Shown in pieces: positions 29,513 through 39,168 of a stretch of DNA of 64,000 nucleotides; within the stretch, counting starts at the first letter, position 1, and every line of letters starts with the position of its first letter. The stretch is from Hafnia alvei (GTDB lineage: Bacteria > Pseudomonadota > Gammaproteobacteria > Enterobacterales > Enterobacteriaceae): contig NZ_FMIQ01000057.1 in assembly GCF_900095695.1 (NCBI RefSeq), positions 124,001 to 188,000 on the forward strand. The letters are read 5' to 3'. Below the pieces are notes generated by a model, which did not search any database, was not told the origin of the DNA, and saw nothing but the letters and a program-made list of their open reading frames with translations. Made by a program: the position numbers and the translations under genes.

Positions 29513-30517
29513 ATGAGTAAGCCCATCGTTTTCAGTGGCGCACAGCCATCTGGTGAACTGACCATTGGTAACTACATGGGTGCTTTGCGCCAGTGGGTGC
29601 AGATGCAAGATGAATACGACTGTATTTATTGCATCGTTGATCAGCACGCGATTACCGTGCGTCAGGATGCTCAGCAGCTGCGTAAGGCGACCTTGGATAC
29701 GCTGGCGCTGTATCTGGCCTGCGGTATTGATCCCGAGAAAAGCACTATCTTTGTTCAGTCTCATGTTCCTGAACATGCTCAGCTTGGCTGGGTGCTTAAC
29801 TGTTACACCTATTTCGGTGAGCTGAGCCGTATGACGCAGTTCAAAGATAAATCAGCGCGTTATGCTGAAAATATCAATGCGGGCTTGTTTGATTACCCTG
29901 TGCTGATGGCGGCGGATATCTTGCTGTATCAAACCACTCAGGTACCGGTGGGGGAAGATCAGAAACAGCATCTGGAACTCAGCCGTGATGTGGCAGCACG
30001 TTTCAATGCGCTCTATGGTGATATCTTTAAAGTACCAGAGCCGTTTATTCCTAAGTCTGGTGCTCGCGTGATGTCTTTGCTTGAGCCGACCAAAAAGATG
30101 TCCAAATCTGATGATAACCGCAATAACGTTATCGGTTTATTGGAAGATCCTAAGTCTGTTATTAAGAAGATTAAACGTGCGGTAACCGACTCTGACGAGC
30201 CAGCGGTGGTGCGTTATGATGTTGTGAATAAGGCCGGTGTTTCCAACCTGCTGGATATTTTGTCTGGCGTAACGGGCAAAACTATTCCGGAACTGGAACA
30301 AGAGTTTGAAGGCAAGATGTATGGCCATTTAAAAGGTGCCGTTGCCGACGCGGTTTCTGGAATGCTGACTGAACTGCAGGAGCGTTATAACCGCTTCCGT
30401 AATGATGAGGCTTTCTTGCAGCAGGTTATGCGTGATGGTGCTCAGAAAGCGCGTGCGCGTGCGCAGGAAACGGTGAAAAAAGTCTATGATGCCATTGGCT
30501 TTGTCGCTCAGCCGTAA
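29513..30517 (+). CDS. trpS: Tryptophan--tRNA ligase
   Basis: TrpS charges tRNA-Trp. The 334-residue protein (E. coli 334) is a class Ic synthetase: the HIGH-type motif is in [12 protein letters not shown] (near 12-23) and the KMSKS motif is exact ([10 protein letters not shown] near 193-202). DQHAI and [11 protein letters not shown] are further family landmarks. It starts 19 bp after gph and is followed by a strong terminator, so it is the end of the dam-region operon. Confidence 0.99.
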   Translation: MSKPIVFSGAQPSGELTIGNYMGALRQWVQMQDEYDCIYCIVDQHAITVRQDAQQLRKATLDTLALYLACGIDPEKSTIFVQSHVPEHAQLGWVLNCYTYFGELSRMTQFKDKSARYAENINAGLFDYPVLMAADILLYQTTQVPVGEDQKQHLELSRDVAARFNALYGDIFKVPEPFIPKSGARVMSLLEPTKKMSKSDDNRNNVIGLLEDPKSVIKKIKRAVTDSDEPAVVRYDVVNKAGVSNLLDILSGVTGKTIPELEQEFEGKMYGHLKGAVADAVSGMLTELQERYNRFRNDEAFLQQVMRDGAQKARARAQETVKKVYDAIGFVAQP

Positions 30518-30543
30518 TTTTTGACCGCTAAGCTATAATGAAT

Positions 30544-30572
30544 AAACCCGCTTATCGATAGCGGGTTTTTTT
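30544..30572 (+). terminator. Terminator of trpS
   Basis: AAACCCGCT, a 7-base loop and AGCGGGTTT followed by more Ts lie about 25 bp past the trpS stop. Confidence 0.9.
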
Positions 30573-30613
30573 GTTTCTTATCAGTCCATAAGCTCTCTAG
30601 AGCTGTTTGGAAT

Positions 30614-31996
30614 TTACTGTTTAGCTATCCCACTGAACCAATTCAGTTTGTCACGTAGTGAAACGACGGCACCAACGATAATCAGGCTCGGGCTTTCGAC
30701 CTGTTGTGCCAGTTCACCCAAAGCAGCAAGTTCTCCGGTGACCACTTTTTGCTGCACCGACGTGCCGTTTTCCACCAAGGCAACAGGCATGGATTCACTC
30801 ATCCCGTGCTTGATTAACTGTGTCTGTATTTCAGTCGCTTGGTTCAATCCCATATAAAATACTAAGGTTTGCTTTTCTGCCGCTAAATTTGCCCAATCGA
30901 GCGAGGTATCTTTTTTGGCATGACCCGTGACCAAGCGTACGCTTTGAGCGTAATCACGGTGGGTGAGTGGAATGCCGCTGTAGGCTGAACAGCCGGAGGC
31001 TGCGGTAATCCCAGGGACGACGGAGAAAGCAATGCTGTCATCAGCTAAAACTTCCAGCTCTTCGCCTCCGCGACCAAAAATAAAGGGATCGCCACCTTTT
31101 AATCGCACCACGCGTTTGCCATTGCGGGCATTGCGCAGCAGGATTTGGTTGATTTCATCCTGAGGCACGCAATGGAAGCCTGCGCGCTTGCCCACGAAAA
31201 TGCGTTCAGCGTCACGGCGGACTAAATTCATTATGTCGTCAGAAACCAGACGGTCATAAACCACGACGTCAGCCTGTTGGATCTGCTGCAAGCCTTTCAG
31301 TGTCAATAGGCCCGCATCACCCGGCCCCGCACCGACCAGAACCACTTCGCCGCGCTGTTCCAATGGCTGCTCGAACAGATCGGTGAGATGCTTATCAACC
31401 ATTTCGGCGTCTTGGTTTGCTAAAGACTGAGCGAGACGATCGTGGGCGAATAGGCGTTCCCAAAAACGCCTGCGTAGCGTAATCGTTGAGAACTTGTCTT
31501 TCACTTGCTGGCGTAGGTCACCGGCAAGGCGGGCTAGTTGGCCTAAATGCTGAGGTAAAATAGCTTCAAGCTTTTCACGCAGCAGGCGAGCAAGCACCGG
31601 CGATTTACCGCCAGAAGAAACTGCCACCATCAGCGGGGAGCGGTCGATGATAGAAGGCATGATGAAACTGGCACGTTTAGGCGCATCGACCACGTTGCAG
31701 AAGATCTGACGCGCACTGGCTTGCTGATAGACGAGATCGTTAACATTCTCATCATCGGTTGCAGCAATAACCAGCCAAACGCCTTCCAGCAGTGCGGGAG
31801 AAAATTCGCCATGTGCCTGTTTTAGCTTGCCATCTTGAGCCCATAGATCAAATTGTGGGGTGAACTCTTTGGCGTTAACCATAATATCTGCCCCTGCATC
31901 CATCAGCAGTCGTGCTTTGCGTTCAGCGACTTCGCCACCGCCGACCAGCAGGCAGGCTTTTTGCTGCAGTTGACAAAAAATCGGTAAATAGTCCAT
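30614..31996 (-). CDS. cysG: Siroheme synthase CysG
   Basis: CysG makes siroheme from uroporphyrinogen III: methylation to precorrin-2, NAD-dependent oxidation and Fe chelation. Siroheme is the cofactor of NirB. The start at 31996 ([21 protein letters not shown]) gives 460 residues (457 in E. coli); the open frame runs 56 codons further without family support. The N-terminal CysGB half has [14 protein letters not shown] and [11 protein letters not shown]. The C-terminal SUMT half, from about residue 215, has [27 protein letters not shown] and [15 protein letters not shown]. It ends the nirBDC-cysG unit. Confidence 0.97.
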   Translation of the reverse strand: MDYLPIFCQLQQKACLLVGGGEVAERKARLLMDAGADIMVNAKEFTPQFDLWAQDGKLKQAHGEFSPALLEGVWLVIAATDDENVNDLVYQQASARQIFCNVVDAPKRASFIMPSIIDRSPLMVAVSSGGKSPVLARLLREKLEAILPQHLGQLARLAGDLRQQVKDKFSTITLRRRFWERLFAHDRLAQSLANQDAEMVDKHLTDLFEQPLEQRGEVVLVGAGPGDAGLLTLKGLQQIQQADVVVYDRLVSDDIMNLVRRDAERIFVGKRAGFHCVPQDEINQILLRNARNGKRVVRLKGGDPFIFGRGGEELEVLADDSIAFSVVPGITAASGCSAYSGIPLTHRDYAQSVRLVTGHAKKDTSLDWANLAAEKQTLVFYMGLNQATEIQTQLIKHGMSESMPVALVENGTSVQQKVVTGELAALGELAQQVESPSLIIVGAVVSLRDKLNWFSGIAKQ

Positions 31997-32069
31997 CCAA
32001 CAATCCTCACTACGGAAATTTGCTTCGGCAAAAAATAGCGCACCGCCTGAGCGATGCGCCATAAAATCA

Positions 32070-32873
32070 TTAAGCAGTCTGATTTTGTTGTGCCGCGGCT
32101 TCCGTGACCGGACGCTGCGCGCGCGGCGTTGCATACCAGTAGCCAAGGCCCATAAAGACCGCACCGGATAATGTATTACCCAGAGTTACCCACAGCAGAT
32201 TATGGCCGATACCGCTCAGGGTAAAGGATTCGCCGTGGTTGCCGAGCCAAGATAGGGCAAAAAGGGTCATGTTGGCAACCGAGTGCTCGTAACCGGAGGC
32301 GATAAATGCGAGCAAGCACCACCAAATGGCCAAGAATTTGCCTGCACCTTCAGTGCGCAGCGCCATCCAAATCGCTAAACAGACCAGCCAGTTACACAGC
32401 GCGCCTTTGAAGAACAGCACGGCAGCAGGCGCAGTAGTTTTCGCCAACGCGGCGGTGTGCACTAAGCTGCTATCGACAGGCAGTAAATTTCCGCCGCCGT
32501 AATAATATAAAACGGCAACGAAGATTGAACCGATCAGATTGCCCAGCCACGTTTGCGGCAGAATGGCTAACCACTGACCTCCGCTAATGGTGCCTGCTTT
32601 AACACCCAGCGTGAGGAACATGGTGTGGCCGGTAAACAGCTCAGAACCAGCAATGATCACCAGCGTTAAGGCGATGCCAAACGTTGCGCCCATGAGCAAA
32701 GGACGCAGTGCAGGTTCAACCATATTGCCGAGCGTGAAGATCAGGATGATGCCGAGGCCAACATAAGCCCCCGCCATCGCAGAGCTAATCCAAAATCCAA
32801 ACGGGTTATCTTTGTTCAGGCGAACAATGCGTGCCGCATTGGCTGCGCATTTATTGATGGTGTCGGTAAACAT
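32070..32873 (-). CDS. nirC: Nitrite transporter NirC
   Basis: NirC is a pentameric formate/nitrite (FNT) channel of the inner membrane that moves nitrite. The start at 32873 ([19 protein letters not shown]) follows GGAAG; an ATG four codons earlier lacks a ribosome binding site. The 267 residues contain six membrane segments. FNT signatures include [15 protein letters not shown] (near 67-81) and the central histidine region GYEHSVANM (near 205-213). It lies between nirD, 415 bp upstream across a repeat element, and cysG. Confidence 0.96.
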   Translation of the reverse strand: MFTDTINKCAANAARIVRLNKDNPFGFWISSAMAGAYVGLGIILIFTLGNMVEPALRPLLMGATFGIALTLVIIAGSELFTGHTMFLTLGVKAGTISGGQWLAILPQTWLGNLIGSIFVAVLYYYGGGNLLPVDSSLVHTAALAKTTAPAAVLFFKGALCNWLVCLAIWMALRTEGAGKFLAIWWCLLAFIASGYEHSVANMTLFALSWLGNHGESFTLSGIGHNLLWVTLGNTLSGAVFMGLGYWYATPRAQRPVTEAAAQQNQTA

Positions 32874-32974
32874 ACTGGCTTCCATGTTTGTTAAAGATTA
32901 AAAGTAAAAATTTTTGGGTAAAACTAAAATCTGGGCGGCTTAATATTTCGTTCTCTTCGCGATATTTCATTGCT

Positions 32975-33253
32975 GTGTAAGATTTCGACCTTTTCCGGCA
33001 CGTTGTCCTTCAGCCGAAGGGAGGAATTCAGGCTAGGATTCGCCGACAGGACGTCGGCGAAAGAACGGAGGAGCCAGGATGGCGATTGCCGTTCGTTCCG
33101 TTAAAGCCTGAATGACGATATTCGGGTACCTGCGCAGCAGGCTGAAGGAGGGTGCCAAGCCCAGATGCAAGGCGGCGGCGATTGGCCGCCTTGCTCGGAC
33201 GCCTGCTCAGTGCACATGTAGATTTCAGTGCTTTAGGCGTACGAAACCTACAC
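32975..33253. repeat. Hairpin-rich repeat element in the nirD-nirC gap
   Basis: The element has inverted end motifs: GTGTAAGATTTCGACC (32975-32990) and GGCGTACGAAACCTACAC (33236-33253). Inside are CCTTC...GAAGG (33007-33020) and an 8-bp stem with loop AGGAC (33040-33060). A short GCCA-GGA-TGGC hairpin (33073-33083) and ATTCAGGCT/AGCCTGAAT copies about 80 bp apart follow. A perfect 10-bp stem with 8-nt loop (33167-33194) directly precedes TCGGACGCCT (33195-33204). The same blocks, in the same relative order, occur at 922-1110. The remaining gap bases hold nothing recognisable. The nir transcript must read through this element on the minus strand. Confidence 0.8.
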
Positions 33254-33288
33254 TGCCCGAATATATAATGTCCGTCCTGCTAGCGTTT

Positions 33289-33621
33289 TTAATCTACCGC
33301 CTGTACCTGCACAAACCCATCAACCAGACGGGTTGCAAAATGCGGTACGGAATGGGCTTCGTCTTCGAGGCAAAGTCCATCTACCAAGCGGAAGTGCTGC
33401 TTTTTCAGTGGGCTAGCAACCCACAGTTCGCCCTGATGTTCTGCAATCAGGCCGCGAGAGAGCACGCTTGAACCGGCAAAGGGATCGATATTGGAGATGG
33501 CAAAAACCTGCTCATCTTGGTAAGGGCGGAACACCGCCACCTGATGAGTCCCCACCAAAGCGCACACGCCGGTGCCGGGCAGAATATCGTTTAACGGGCA
33601 AACATTAATCCACTGGCTCAT
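33289..33621 (-). CDS. nirD: Nitrite reductase [NAD(P)H] small subunit NirD
   Basis: NirD is the small Rieske-like subunit of the cytosolic NADH-dependent nitrite reductase that turns nitrite into ammonium. The 110-residue product (108 in E. coli) begins MSQWINVCPLNDILPGTGVCAL. It has the Rieske-type beta fold but lacks the usual iron-sulfur ligands, as is normal for enterobacterial NirD. It overlaps the nirB stop by four bases and precedes nirC. Confidence 0.97.
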   Translation of the reverse strand: MSQWINVCPLNDILPGTGVCALVGTHQVAVFRPYQDEQVFAISNIDPFAGSSVLSRGLIAEHQGELWVASPLKKQHFRLVDGLCLEDEAHSVPHFATRLVDGFVQVQAVD

Positions 33622-36170
33622 GCGTTAGCCTCCTCGGTTGCGATCAGGGTGACAGGAATACGCTCGTCTGGGCGTGCAGGACGGTGCTGAGCGCGTTCAG
33701 ACACGATCTGAACGTTAGGGTCGCGTTGATCGCTGTTGATGAAGTGAGCGAAGCGTACCTGCGCCTTAGGGGTGTTTACGGTTTCAGTCCACTCGCAGAT
33801 CACTTTTTCGCGCAGGCGGGCAATTTCTTGCTCCAGCAAGGCGTTCATCCCGAGTTTATCGTTGATGATGACGGAACGCAGATAGTCGATGCCGCCTTCC
33901 AAGCTCTCTAACCAAACAGACGTACGCTGCAATTTATCGCCGGTACGGATATAGAACATCATGAAACGATCGAGGTATTTAATTAGCGTTTCGCGATCGA
34001 GATCGGCAGCCAACAAATCACCATGGCGTGGTTTCATCCCGCCGTTACCACATACGTAGAGGTTCCAGCCATTTTCGGTGGCGATAATACCGACGTCTTT
34101 GCCCTGTGCTTCTGAACATTCACGCGTACAGCCGGAGACACCGAATTTCATTTTGTGCGGTGTACGAATGCCTTTGTAGCGGTTTTCCAATTCCACGCCG
34201 AAGCCAACGCTGTCGCCTACGCCGTAACGACACCAGGTGCTGCCGACGCAGGTTTTTGCCATGCGCAGTGCTTTGGCATAGGCATGACCGGTTTCAAAGC
34301 CAGCTTCAATCAACTTGCTCCAGATAGCAGGTAAATCGTCTTTCTGCGCGCCAAACATACCGATACGCTGTGAGCCGGTGATTTTGGTATACAGATTGTA
34401 TTCGCGTGCGATCTGGCCGATAGCCAACAGGCCTTCTGGGGTGATTTCACCGCCAGCAGAACGCGGGATCACCGAGTAGGTGCCGTCTTTCTGAATATTC
34501 GCAAGGAAGTTGTCATTAGTATCCTGCAACGGAGTGAGCTCCGGTTGCAGAATGTAGTCGTTCCAGCATGAAGCCAGCAGAGAACCGACAGTTGGTTTAC
34601 ACACTTCACAGCCGTAGCCTTTGCCGTATTTTTCCAGCAGCTGGTTGAAGGATTTAATCTCTTCGACGCGGATGAGGTGATACAGCTCTTGGCGTGAATA
34701 GGCAAAGTGTTCGCATAGGTGGTTATTGACTTCAATACCTTGTTTCGCTAACTCGGCGTTGAGCACCTGAGTCACGAGCGGAATACAGCCACCGCAGCCG
34801 GTACCCGCTTTCGTTGCCGATTTAATCGCCGCAACGGTATGGCATCCCGCGTTTACCGCTTTGATAATGTCGCCTTTGCTGACGTCAAAGCAGGAGCAGA
34901 TTTGCGCCGTTTCTGGCAATGATTCCACGCCGATAGCCGGTTTACCTTTGCCCGCGTGCGCAGGCAGGATCAGGCTGTCTGGGTGTTCTGGCAGTTCAAT
35001 ATCGTTGAGCGTGAGCTGAAGCAGATTGCCATAGTCGCTGGTATCGCCCACCAACACCGCGCCGAGCAGACGTTTGTTGTCAGCGCTGACGATAATGCGT
35101 TTGTAGATTTCTTGGCTTTCATCAAGATAAACGTAGCTGCGAGCGCCTTCGGTGCGGCCGTGTGCATCACCGATACCGCCGACGTCCACGCCCAACAGTT
35201 TCAACTTGGCGCTCATATCTGCGCCGTGAAAGCCGTTTTCGTTGCCGAGCAGATGGTCAACGGTGACCTGAGCCATCTTGTAGCCTGGAGCGACCAAGCC
35301 GAAAGTGCGGTCGTTCCATGATGCGCATTCGCCAATAGCGTACACGTCAGGATCGGAGGTTTGGCACTGATCGTTAATTACGATCCCGCCGCGGCGAGCG
35401 GTGGCTAATCCACATTGATGCGCCAGCTTATCCTGCGGGCGGATACCGGTTGAGAAAACGATGAAGTCGATTTCAAGCTCGGTACCGTCGGCAAAGCGCA
35501 TGGTTTTACGTGCTTCACTACCGGAATGAATAATTTCTTGGGTATTTTTGCTGGTATGAACGCGCACGCCCATACGCTCAATTTTTTCACGCAGTTGTTG
35601 GCCGCCCATCGGGTCGAGCTGCTCAGCCATTAATACAGGTGCAAATTCGATAACGTGAGTTTCAACGCCCAGATTTTTCAGCGCACCGGCGGCTTCTAGG
35701 CCGAGGAGGCCGCCGCCGACCACGGCACCACGCTTGCTACGGCGTGCACAGGACTCAATGGCGTTAAGATCTTCGATAGTACGATAAACAAAGCAATCCT
35801 GGCCTTCGCTGCCTTTAATTGGCGGGATCCACGGATATGATCCGGTTGCCATAATCAGCTTGTCGTACTGAATAGTACGGCCAGAGTTGGAATAGATGAT
35901 TTTCTCACTGCGATTGATCGTTATGGCGCGTTCACCAACCAGCACGGTGACGTTATGCTTTTGGTAGAAGCCTTCTCGAACGAGCGACAGCTCTTCGGCG
36001 GTGTGATGTGAGAAGTAGGAAGAAAGATGAACTCGGTCGTAAGCGACACGAGGCTCTTCACAGAAAACGGTAATCTCAAATTGATTCGGCTCAGCCTTCT
36101 CTAATAGTTCTTCGATGAAGCGGTGACCGACCATCCCGTTACCGATAATGGCGAGTTTAATTTTGCTCAT
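33618..36170 (-). CDS. nirB: Nitrite reductase [NAD(P)H] large subunit NirB
   Basis: NirB reduces nitrite to ammonium with NADH in the cytosol, detoxifying nitrite in anaerobic growth. The start at 36170 (MSKIKLAIIGNGMVGHRF) gives 850 residues (847 in E. coli); upstream frame extension overlaps promoter elements and is rejected. Domains in order: FAD/NAD oxidoreductase (GNGMVGHRF near 9; VVGGGLLGLEAAGAL near 148); a BFD-like [2Fe-2S] domain (ICSCFD and GTGCGGCIP, near 420-460). A ferredoxin-like sulfite/nitrite reductase domain is followed by the siroheme-Fe4S4 ligands CVGSTWCRYG (near 635) and SGCTRECSEAQGKD (near 675). Confidence 0.98.
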   Translation of the reverse strand: MSKIKLAIIGNGMVGHRFIEELLEKAEPNQFEITVFCEEPRVAYDRVHLSSYFSHHTAEELSLVREGFYQKHNVTVLVGERAITINRSEKIIYSNSGRTIQYDKLIMATGSYPWIPPIKGSEGQDCFVYRTIEDLNAIESCARRSKRGAVVGGGLLGLEAAGALKNLGVETHVIEFAPVLMAEQLDPMGGQQLREKIERMGVRVHTSKNTQEIIHSGSEARKTMRFADGTELEIDFIVFSTGIRPQDKLAHQCGLATARRGGIVINDQCQTSDPDVYAIGECASWNDRTFGLVAPGYKMAQVTVDHLLGNENGFHGADMSAKLKLLGVDVGGIGDAHGRTEGARSYVYLDESQEIYKRIIVSADNKRLLGAVLVGDTSDYGNLLQLTLNDIELPEHPDSLILPAHAGKGKPAIGVESLPETAQICSCFDVSKGDIIKAVNAGCHTVAAIKSATKAGTGCGGCIPLVTQVLNAELAKQGIEVNNHLCEHFAYSRQELYHLIRVEEIKSFNQLLEKYGKGYGCEVCKPTVGSLLASCWNDYILQPELTPLQDTNDNFLANIQKDGTYSVIPRSAGGEITPEGLLAIGQIAREYNLYTKITGSQRIGMFGAQKDDLPAIWSKLIEAGFETGHAYAKALRMAKTCVGSTWCRYGVGDSVGFGVELENRYKGIRTPHKMKFGVSGCTRECSEAQGKDVGIIATENGWNLYVCGNGGMKPRHGDLLAADLDRETLIKYLDRFMMFYIRTGDKLQRTSVWLESLEGGIDYLRSVIINDKLGMNALLEQEIARLREKVICEWTETVNTPKAQVRFAHFINSDQRDPNVQIVSERAQHRPARPDERIPVTLIATEEANA

Positions 36171-36213
36171 TTTTGCCTCAAAATTTGCTGCAAATGAAAA
36201 GAATTCTACGCCT

Positions 36214-36219
36214 ACCATA
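36214..36219 (-). promoter_or_regulatory. Predicted nirB -10 element
   Basis: On the minus strand TATGGT lies where a -10 box is expected if the FNR site is centred at -41.5, placing the start near 36206. The position is inferred from the spacing of the FNR and NarL sites. Confidence 0.5.
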
Positions 36220-36240
36220 ATCCTCCGTAGTTTGTATTTA

Positions 36241-36254
36241 TTGATGTAAATCAA
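36241..36254 (-). promoter_or_regulatory. FNR site of the nirB promoter
   Basis: TTGATGTAAATCAA is a perfect match to the FNR consensus TTGAT-N4-ATCAA. It lies about 70 bp upstream of the nirB start and indicates anaerobic activation of nirBDC-cysG. Confidence 0.9.
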
Positions 36255-36267
36255 TTTGACCCTCATA

Positions 36268-36283
36268 TACCTCTAAGGTGGTA
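36268..36283 (-). promoter_or_regulatory. NarL/NarP site of the nirB promoter
   Basis: TACCTCT-AA-GGTGGTA is a 7-2-7 inverted pair fitting the NarL/NarP heptamer pattern. Its centre is 28 bp from the centre of the FNR site, the same distance as between the -41.5 FNR and -69.5 NarL/P sites of E. coli nirB. Nitrite/nitrate induction is therefore likely. Confidence 0.8.
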
Positions 36284-36473
36284 GTTGTCTGATTTTATTG
36301 AGATTTTGTTAAGTTGCGGATTTTTAGCAACTTAAGCTGAACCGTGTCAGTTTGATAATAAAAGTGCTCACGCAGTGCCATGAAAAGTGAAATGCTATTT
36401 TGTTTTATTTTTAAGCAATCTTGAAAGCGGAGCGGCTCAATCATAGGAAACATATAAAATTCTTATTACCCAT

Positions 36474-36489
36474 ACGAAAACGATTGCTT
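36474..36489 (+). promoter_or_regulatory. PurR operator of codBA
   Basis: ACGAAAACGATTGCTT fits the PurR box (ACGCAAACGTTTTCGT-like) and resembles the PurR site known at E. coli codBA. It lies 65 bp upstream of the codB start and indicates repression when purines are plentiful. Confidence 0.8.
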
Positions 36490-36554
36490 TTTTTCGGCAG
36501 AGGAATAGAATGCGGCGGATTTTTTGGCCTGAAAACAGCGAAAGGAGGAATGTC

Positions 36555-37826
36555 GTGTCGCAAGATAACAACTATAGTCAGGGGCCTGTACCGCAGTCGG
36601 CGCGGAAAGGGGCATTAGCATTGACGTTCGTCATGCTGGGATTAACCTTCTTTTCCGCCAGTATGTGGACCGGAGGCGCTCTCGGAACCGGTCTTAGTTA
36701 TCATGATTTCTTCCTCGCAGTACTCCTCGGTAATCTTCTTCTCGGTATTTACACTTCTATTCTCGGTTACATCGGCGCTAAAACGGGCCTCACCACACAT
36801 CTTCTTGCGCGATTCTCTTTTGGTGTTAAAGGCTCTTGGCTGCCATCACTGCTGCTGGGCGGAACGCAGGTAGGGTGGTTTGGCGTTGGCGTGGCAATGT
36901 TTGCCATTCCAGTAGGAAAAGCCACCGGGCTGGATATTAATTGGCTGATCGCGATCTCCGGCTTGCTGATGACGGTGACGGTGTTCTTTGGCATTTCAGC
37001 GTTGACGGTGCTTTCGGTGATTGCGGTTCCCGCCATTGCTTGCTTAGGGGGCTACTCAGTATGGCTCGCCGTGCATGGCATGGGCGGATTAGACGCGCTG
37101 AGGTCTGTGGTTCCGGCTGAGCCGTTAGATTTTAACGTTGCTTTGGCGCTGGTGGTGGGTTCTTTTGTCAGCGCAGGAACGCTAACCGCTGACTTTGTAC
37201 GCTTTGGGCGTAATGCCAAAATGGCGGTGCTGATTTCGATGGTGGCGTTTTTCCTTGGGAACTCATTGATGTTTATTTTCGGCGCGGCCGGTGCGGCAGC
37301 ATTGGGCATGGCGGATATCTCTGACGTCATGATTGCTCAAGGTCTGTTGCTACCCGCAATTGTGGTGCTGGGGCTAAATATCTGGACCACCAACGACAAT
37401 GCGCTTTACGCCTCGGGGTTGGGTTTTGCCAACATTACCGGTATGTCGAGTAAAACGCTGTCGATCATTAACGGTATCATCGGCACTATTTGCGCGCTGT
37501 GGCTGTATAACAATTTTGTTGGCTGGCTGACGTTCTTGTCTGCGGCTATTCCACCTGTTGGCGGAGTGATCATCGCTGACTATCTGATGAACCGTCGCCG
37601 CTATGAGCACTTTGCTACCGCGCGTATGATGAACGTAAACTGGGTGGCTATTCTGGCCGTCGCGCTGGGGATTGCTGCTGGCCATTGGCTACCGGGTGTG
37701 GTTCCGGTGAATGCGGTGCTGGGCGGGGCGCTAAGCTATCTGGTGCTTAATCCAATTCTAAATCGTAAAACTGCAATGACAGCAGTATCAACAATAACAA
37801 ATGCGGAGGCAAACGGTGCCGAATAA
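36555..37826 (+). CDS. codB: Cytosine permease CodB
   Basis: CodB is an inner-membrane NCS1-family cytosine importer. A GTG start at 36555 is chosen because AAAGGAGG lies 6 bp upstream and the product then begins like E. coli CodB ([18 protein letters not shown]). The 423 residues contain about 12 membrane segments, including the NCS1 landmarks [20 protein letters not shown] and [16 protein letters not shown]. The frame is open further upstream to 36510. It overlaps codA by 11 bp. In E. coli codBA lies elsewhere on the chromosome; here it is placed between nirB and tsgA. Confidence 0.97.
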   Translation: MSQDNNYSQGPVPQSARKGALALTFVMLGLTFFSASMWTGGALGTGLSYHDFFLAVLLGNLLLGIYTSILGYIGAKTGLTTHLLARFSFGVKGSWLPSLLLGGTQVGWFGVGVAMFAIPVGKATGLDINWLIAISGLLMTVTVFFGISALTVLSVIAVPAIACLGGYSVWLAVHGMGGLDALRSVVPAEPLDFNVALALVVGSFVSAGTLTADFVRFGRNAKMAVLISMVAFFLGNSLMFIFGAAGAAALGMADISDVMIAQGLLLPAIVVLGLNIWTTNDNALYASGLGFANITGMSSKTLSIINGIIGTICALWLYNNFVGWLTFLSAAIPPVGGVIIADYLMNRRRYEHFATARMMNVNWVAILAVALGIAAGHWLPGVVPVNAVLGGALSYLVLNPILNRKTAMTAVSTITNAEANGAE

Positions 37827-39099
37827 CACATTACAGGCGGTGATTAACGCTCGCTTGGCGGGGAAAGAAGGGCTCTGGCAGATCGGTCTTCAAGACGGAA
37901 AAATAACGTCAATTGAAGCGCAATCTGGCGTGATGCCTGCGTCAGCGAAATGTTTGGATGCTGAACAGGGCTTAGTGTTACCGCCTTTTGTTGAGCCACA
38001 TATTCATCTCGATACCACCCAAACGGCGGGGCAGCCAAGCTGGAACCAGTCTGGAACCCTGTTTGAAGGTATTGAACGTTGGGCCGAGCGCAAAGCGTTA
38101 TTGACCCATGACGACGTGAAACAGCGCGCATGGCAAACCCTGAAATGGCAAATTGCCAACGGTATTCAGCATGTACGTACTCACGTGGATGTTTCTGACG
38201 CCACGCTAACGGCGCTAAAAGCGATGTTAGAAGTAAAACAGGAAGTGGCTCCGTGGGTTGATCTGCAAATCGTTGCTTTCCCACAGGAAGGGATTATGTC
38301 TTATCCCAACGGTGAGGCGCTGTTGGAAGAGGCAATGCGTCTGGGTGCGGACGTGGTGGGTGCTATTCCACACTTTGAATTTACCCGCGAATACGGCGTG
38401 GAGTCTCTGCATAAGACGTTTGCGTTGGCGCAAAAATATGACCGTCTGATCGACGTTCACTGCGATGAGATTGATGACGAACAATCGCGTTTTGTCGAAA
38501 CGGTTGCCGCGCTGGCACATCGAGAAGGCATGGGCGCCCGCGTAACCGCGAGTCATACAACGGCGATGCACTCCTATAACGGCGCATACACTTCGCGCTT
38601 ATTCCGCTTGCTGAAGATGTCTGGGATTAACTTTGTGGCGAACCCACTGGTTAATATTCATCTGCAAGGGCGCTTCGATACCTATCCAAAGCGCCGTGGT
38701 ATTACCCGCGTGAAAGAGATGCTGGAATCTGGCATTAACGTTTGCTTCGGCCATGATGACGTGTTTGATCCATGGTATCCGCTGGGTACGGCAAATATGC
38801 TGCAGGTGTTGCATATGGGGCTGCATGTCTGCCAGCTGATGGGCTATGGTCAAATTGACGATGGTGTGAATTTGATTACCCACCACAGTGCGAAAACGTT
38901 GAATCTAACGGATTATGGTATTGCGGCGGGGAACAGTGCGAATCTGATCGTATTACCGGCAGACAGTGGTTTTGACGCCGTCCGTCGTCAGGTTCCTGTT
39001 CGCTATTCCGTTCGTCACGGCGCCGTGATTGCCTGCACCCAGCCAGCGAAAACCACGCTGCATTTAGGGCAGTCTGAAACCGTCGACTTTAAACGTTAA
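37816..39099 (+). CDS. codA: Cytosine deaminase CodA
   Basis: CodA hydrolyses cytosine to uracil and ammonia, feeding pyrimidine salvage and nitrogen supply. A GTG start at 37816 (then [18 protein letters not shown]) follows GCGGAGG and gives 427 residues, exactly the E. coli length. Amidohydrolase metal ligands are seen in PHIHLD (near 60), [10 protein letters not shown] (near 212-221, with the catalytic Glu), ASHTTAMH (near 244) and GHDDVFDPW (near 311-319). It is coupled to codB by overlap and followed by a strong terminator. Confidence 0.98.
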   Translation: MPNNTLQAVINARLAGKEGLWQIGLQDGKITSIEAQSGVMPASAKCLDAEQGLVLPPFVEPHIHLDTTQTAGQPSWNQSGTLFEGIERWAERKALLTHDDVKQRAWQTLKWQIANGIQHVRTHVDVSDATLTALKAMLEVKQEVAPWVDLQIVAFPQEGIMSYPNGEALLEEAMRLGADVVGAIPHFEFTREYGVESLHKTFALAQKYDRLIDVHCDEIDDEQSRFVETVAALAHREGMGARVTASHTTAMHSYNGAYTSRLFRLLKMSGINFVANPLVNIHLQGRFDTYPKRRGITRVKEMLESGINVCFGHDDVFDPWYPLGTANMLQVLHMGLHVCQLMGYGQIDDGVNLITHHSAKTLNLTDYGIAAGNSANLIVLPADSGFDAVRRQVPVRYSVRHGAVIACTQPAKTTLHLGQSETVDFKR

Positions 39100-39120
39100 T
39101 CGCGTTATTGCGGCAATAAA

Positions 39121-39150
39121 AAACCGGCCCTGTTATAGGCCGGTTTTTTT
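39121..39150. terminator. Terminator codA/tsgA
   Basis: AAACCGGCC, an 8-base loop and GGCCGGTTT are followed by a run of Ts, 20 bp after codA. The A run on the other side lets it also serve the convergent tsgA. Confidence 0.9.
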
Positions 39151-39168
39151 TATCAGGAAGAACCTGAA

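Noticed and set aside
31997-32164. N-terminal extension of CysG by 56 codons
   Set aside because: It overlaps the 3' end of nirC and has no family support; MDYLPIF is the conserved start.
33112-33471. Open frame of 119 codons on the plus strand across the nir element and nirD
   Set aside because: It is antisense to nirD for half its length and starts inside the repeat element; the protein has no recognisable family.
36171-36266. N-terminal extension of NirB by 32 codons
   Set aside because: It covers the predicted -10 box and the FNR site, and the conserved start is MSKIKLAIIGNG.
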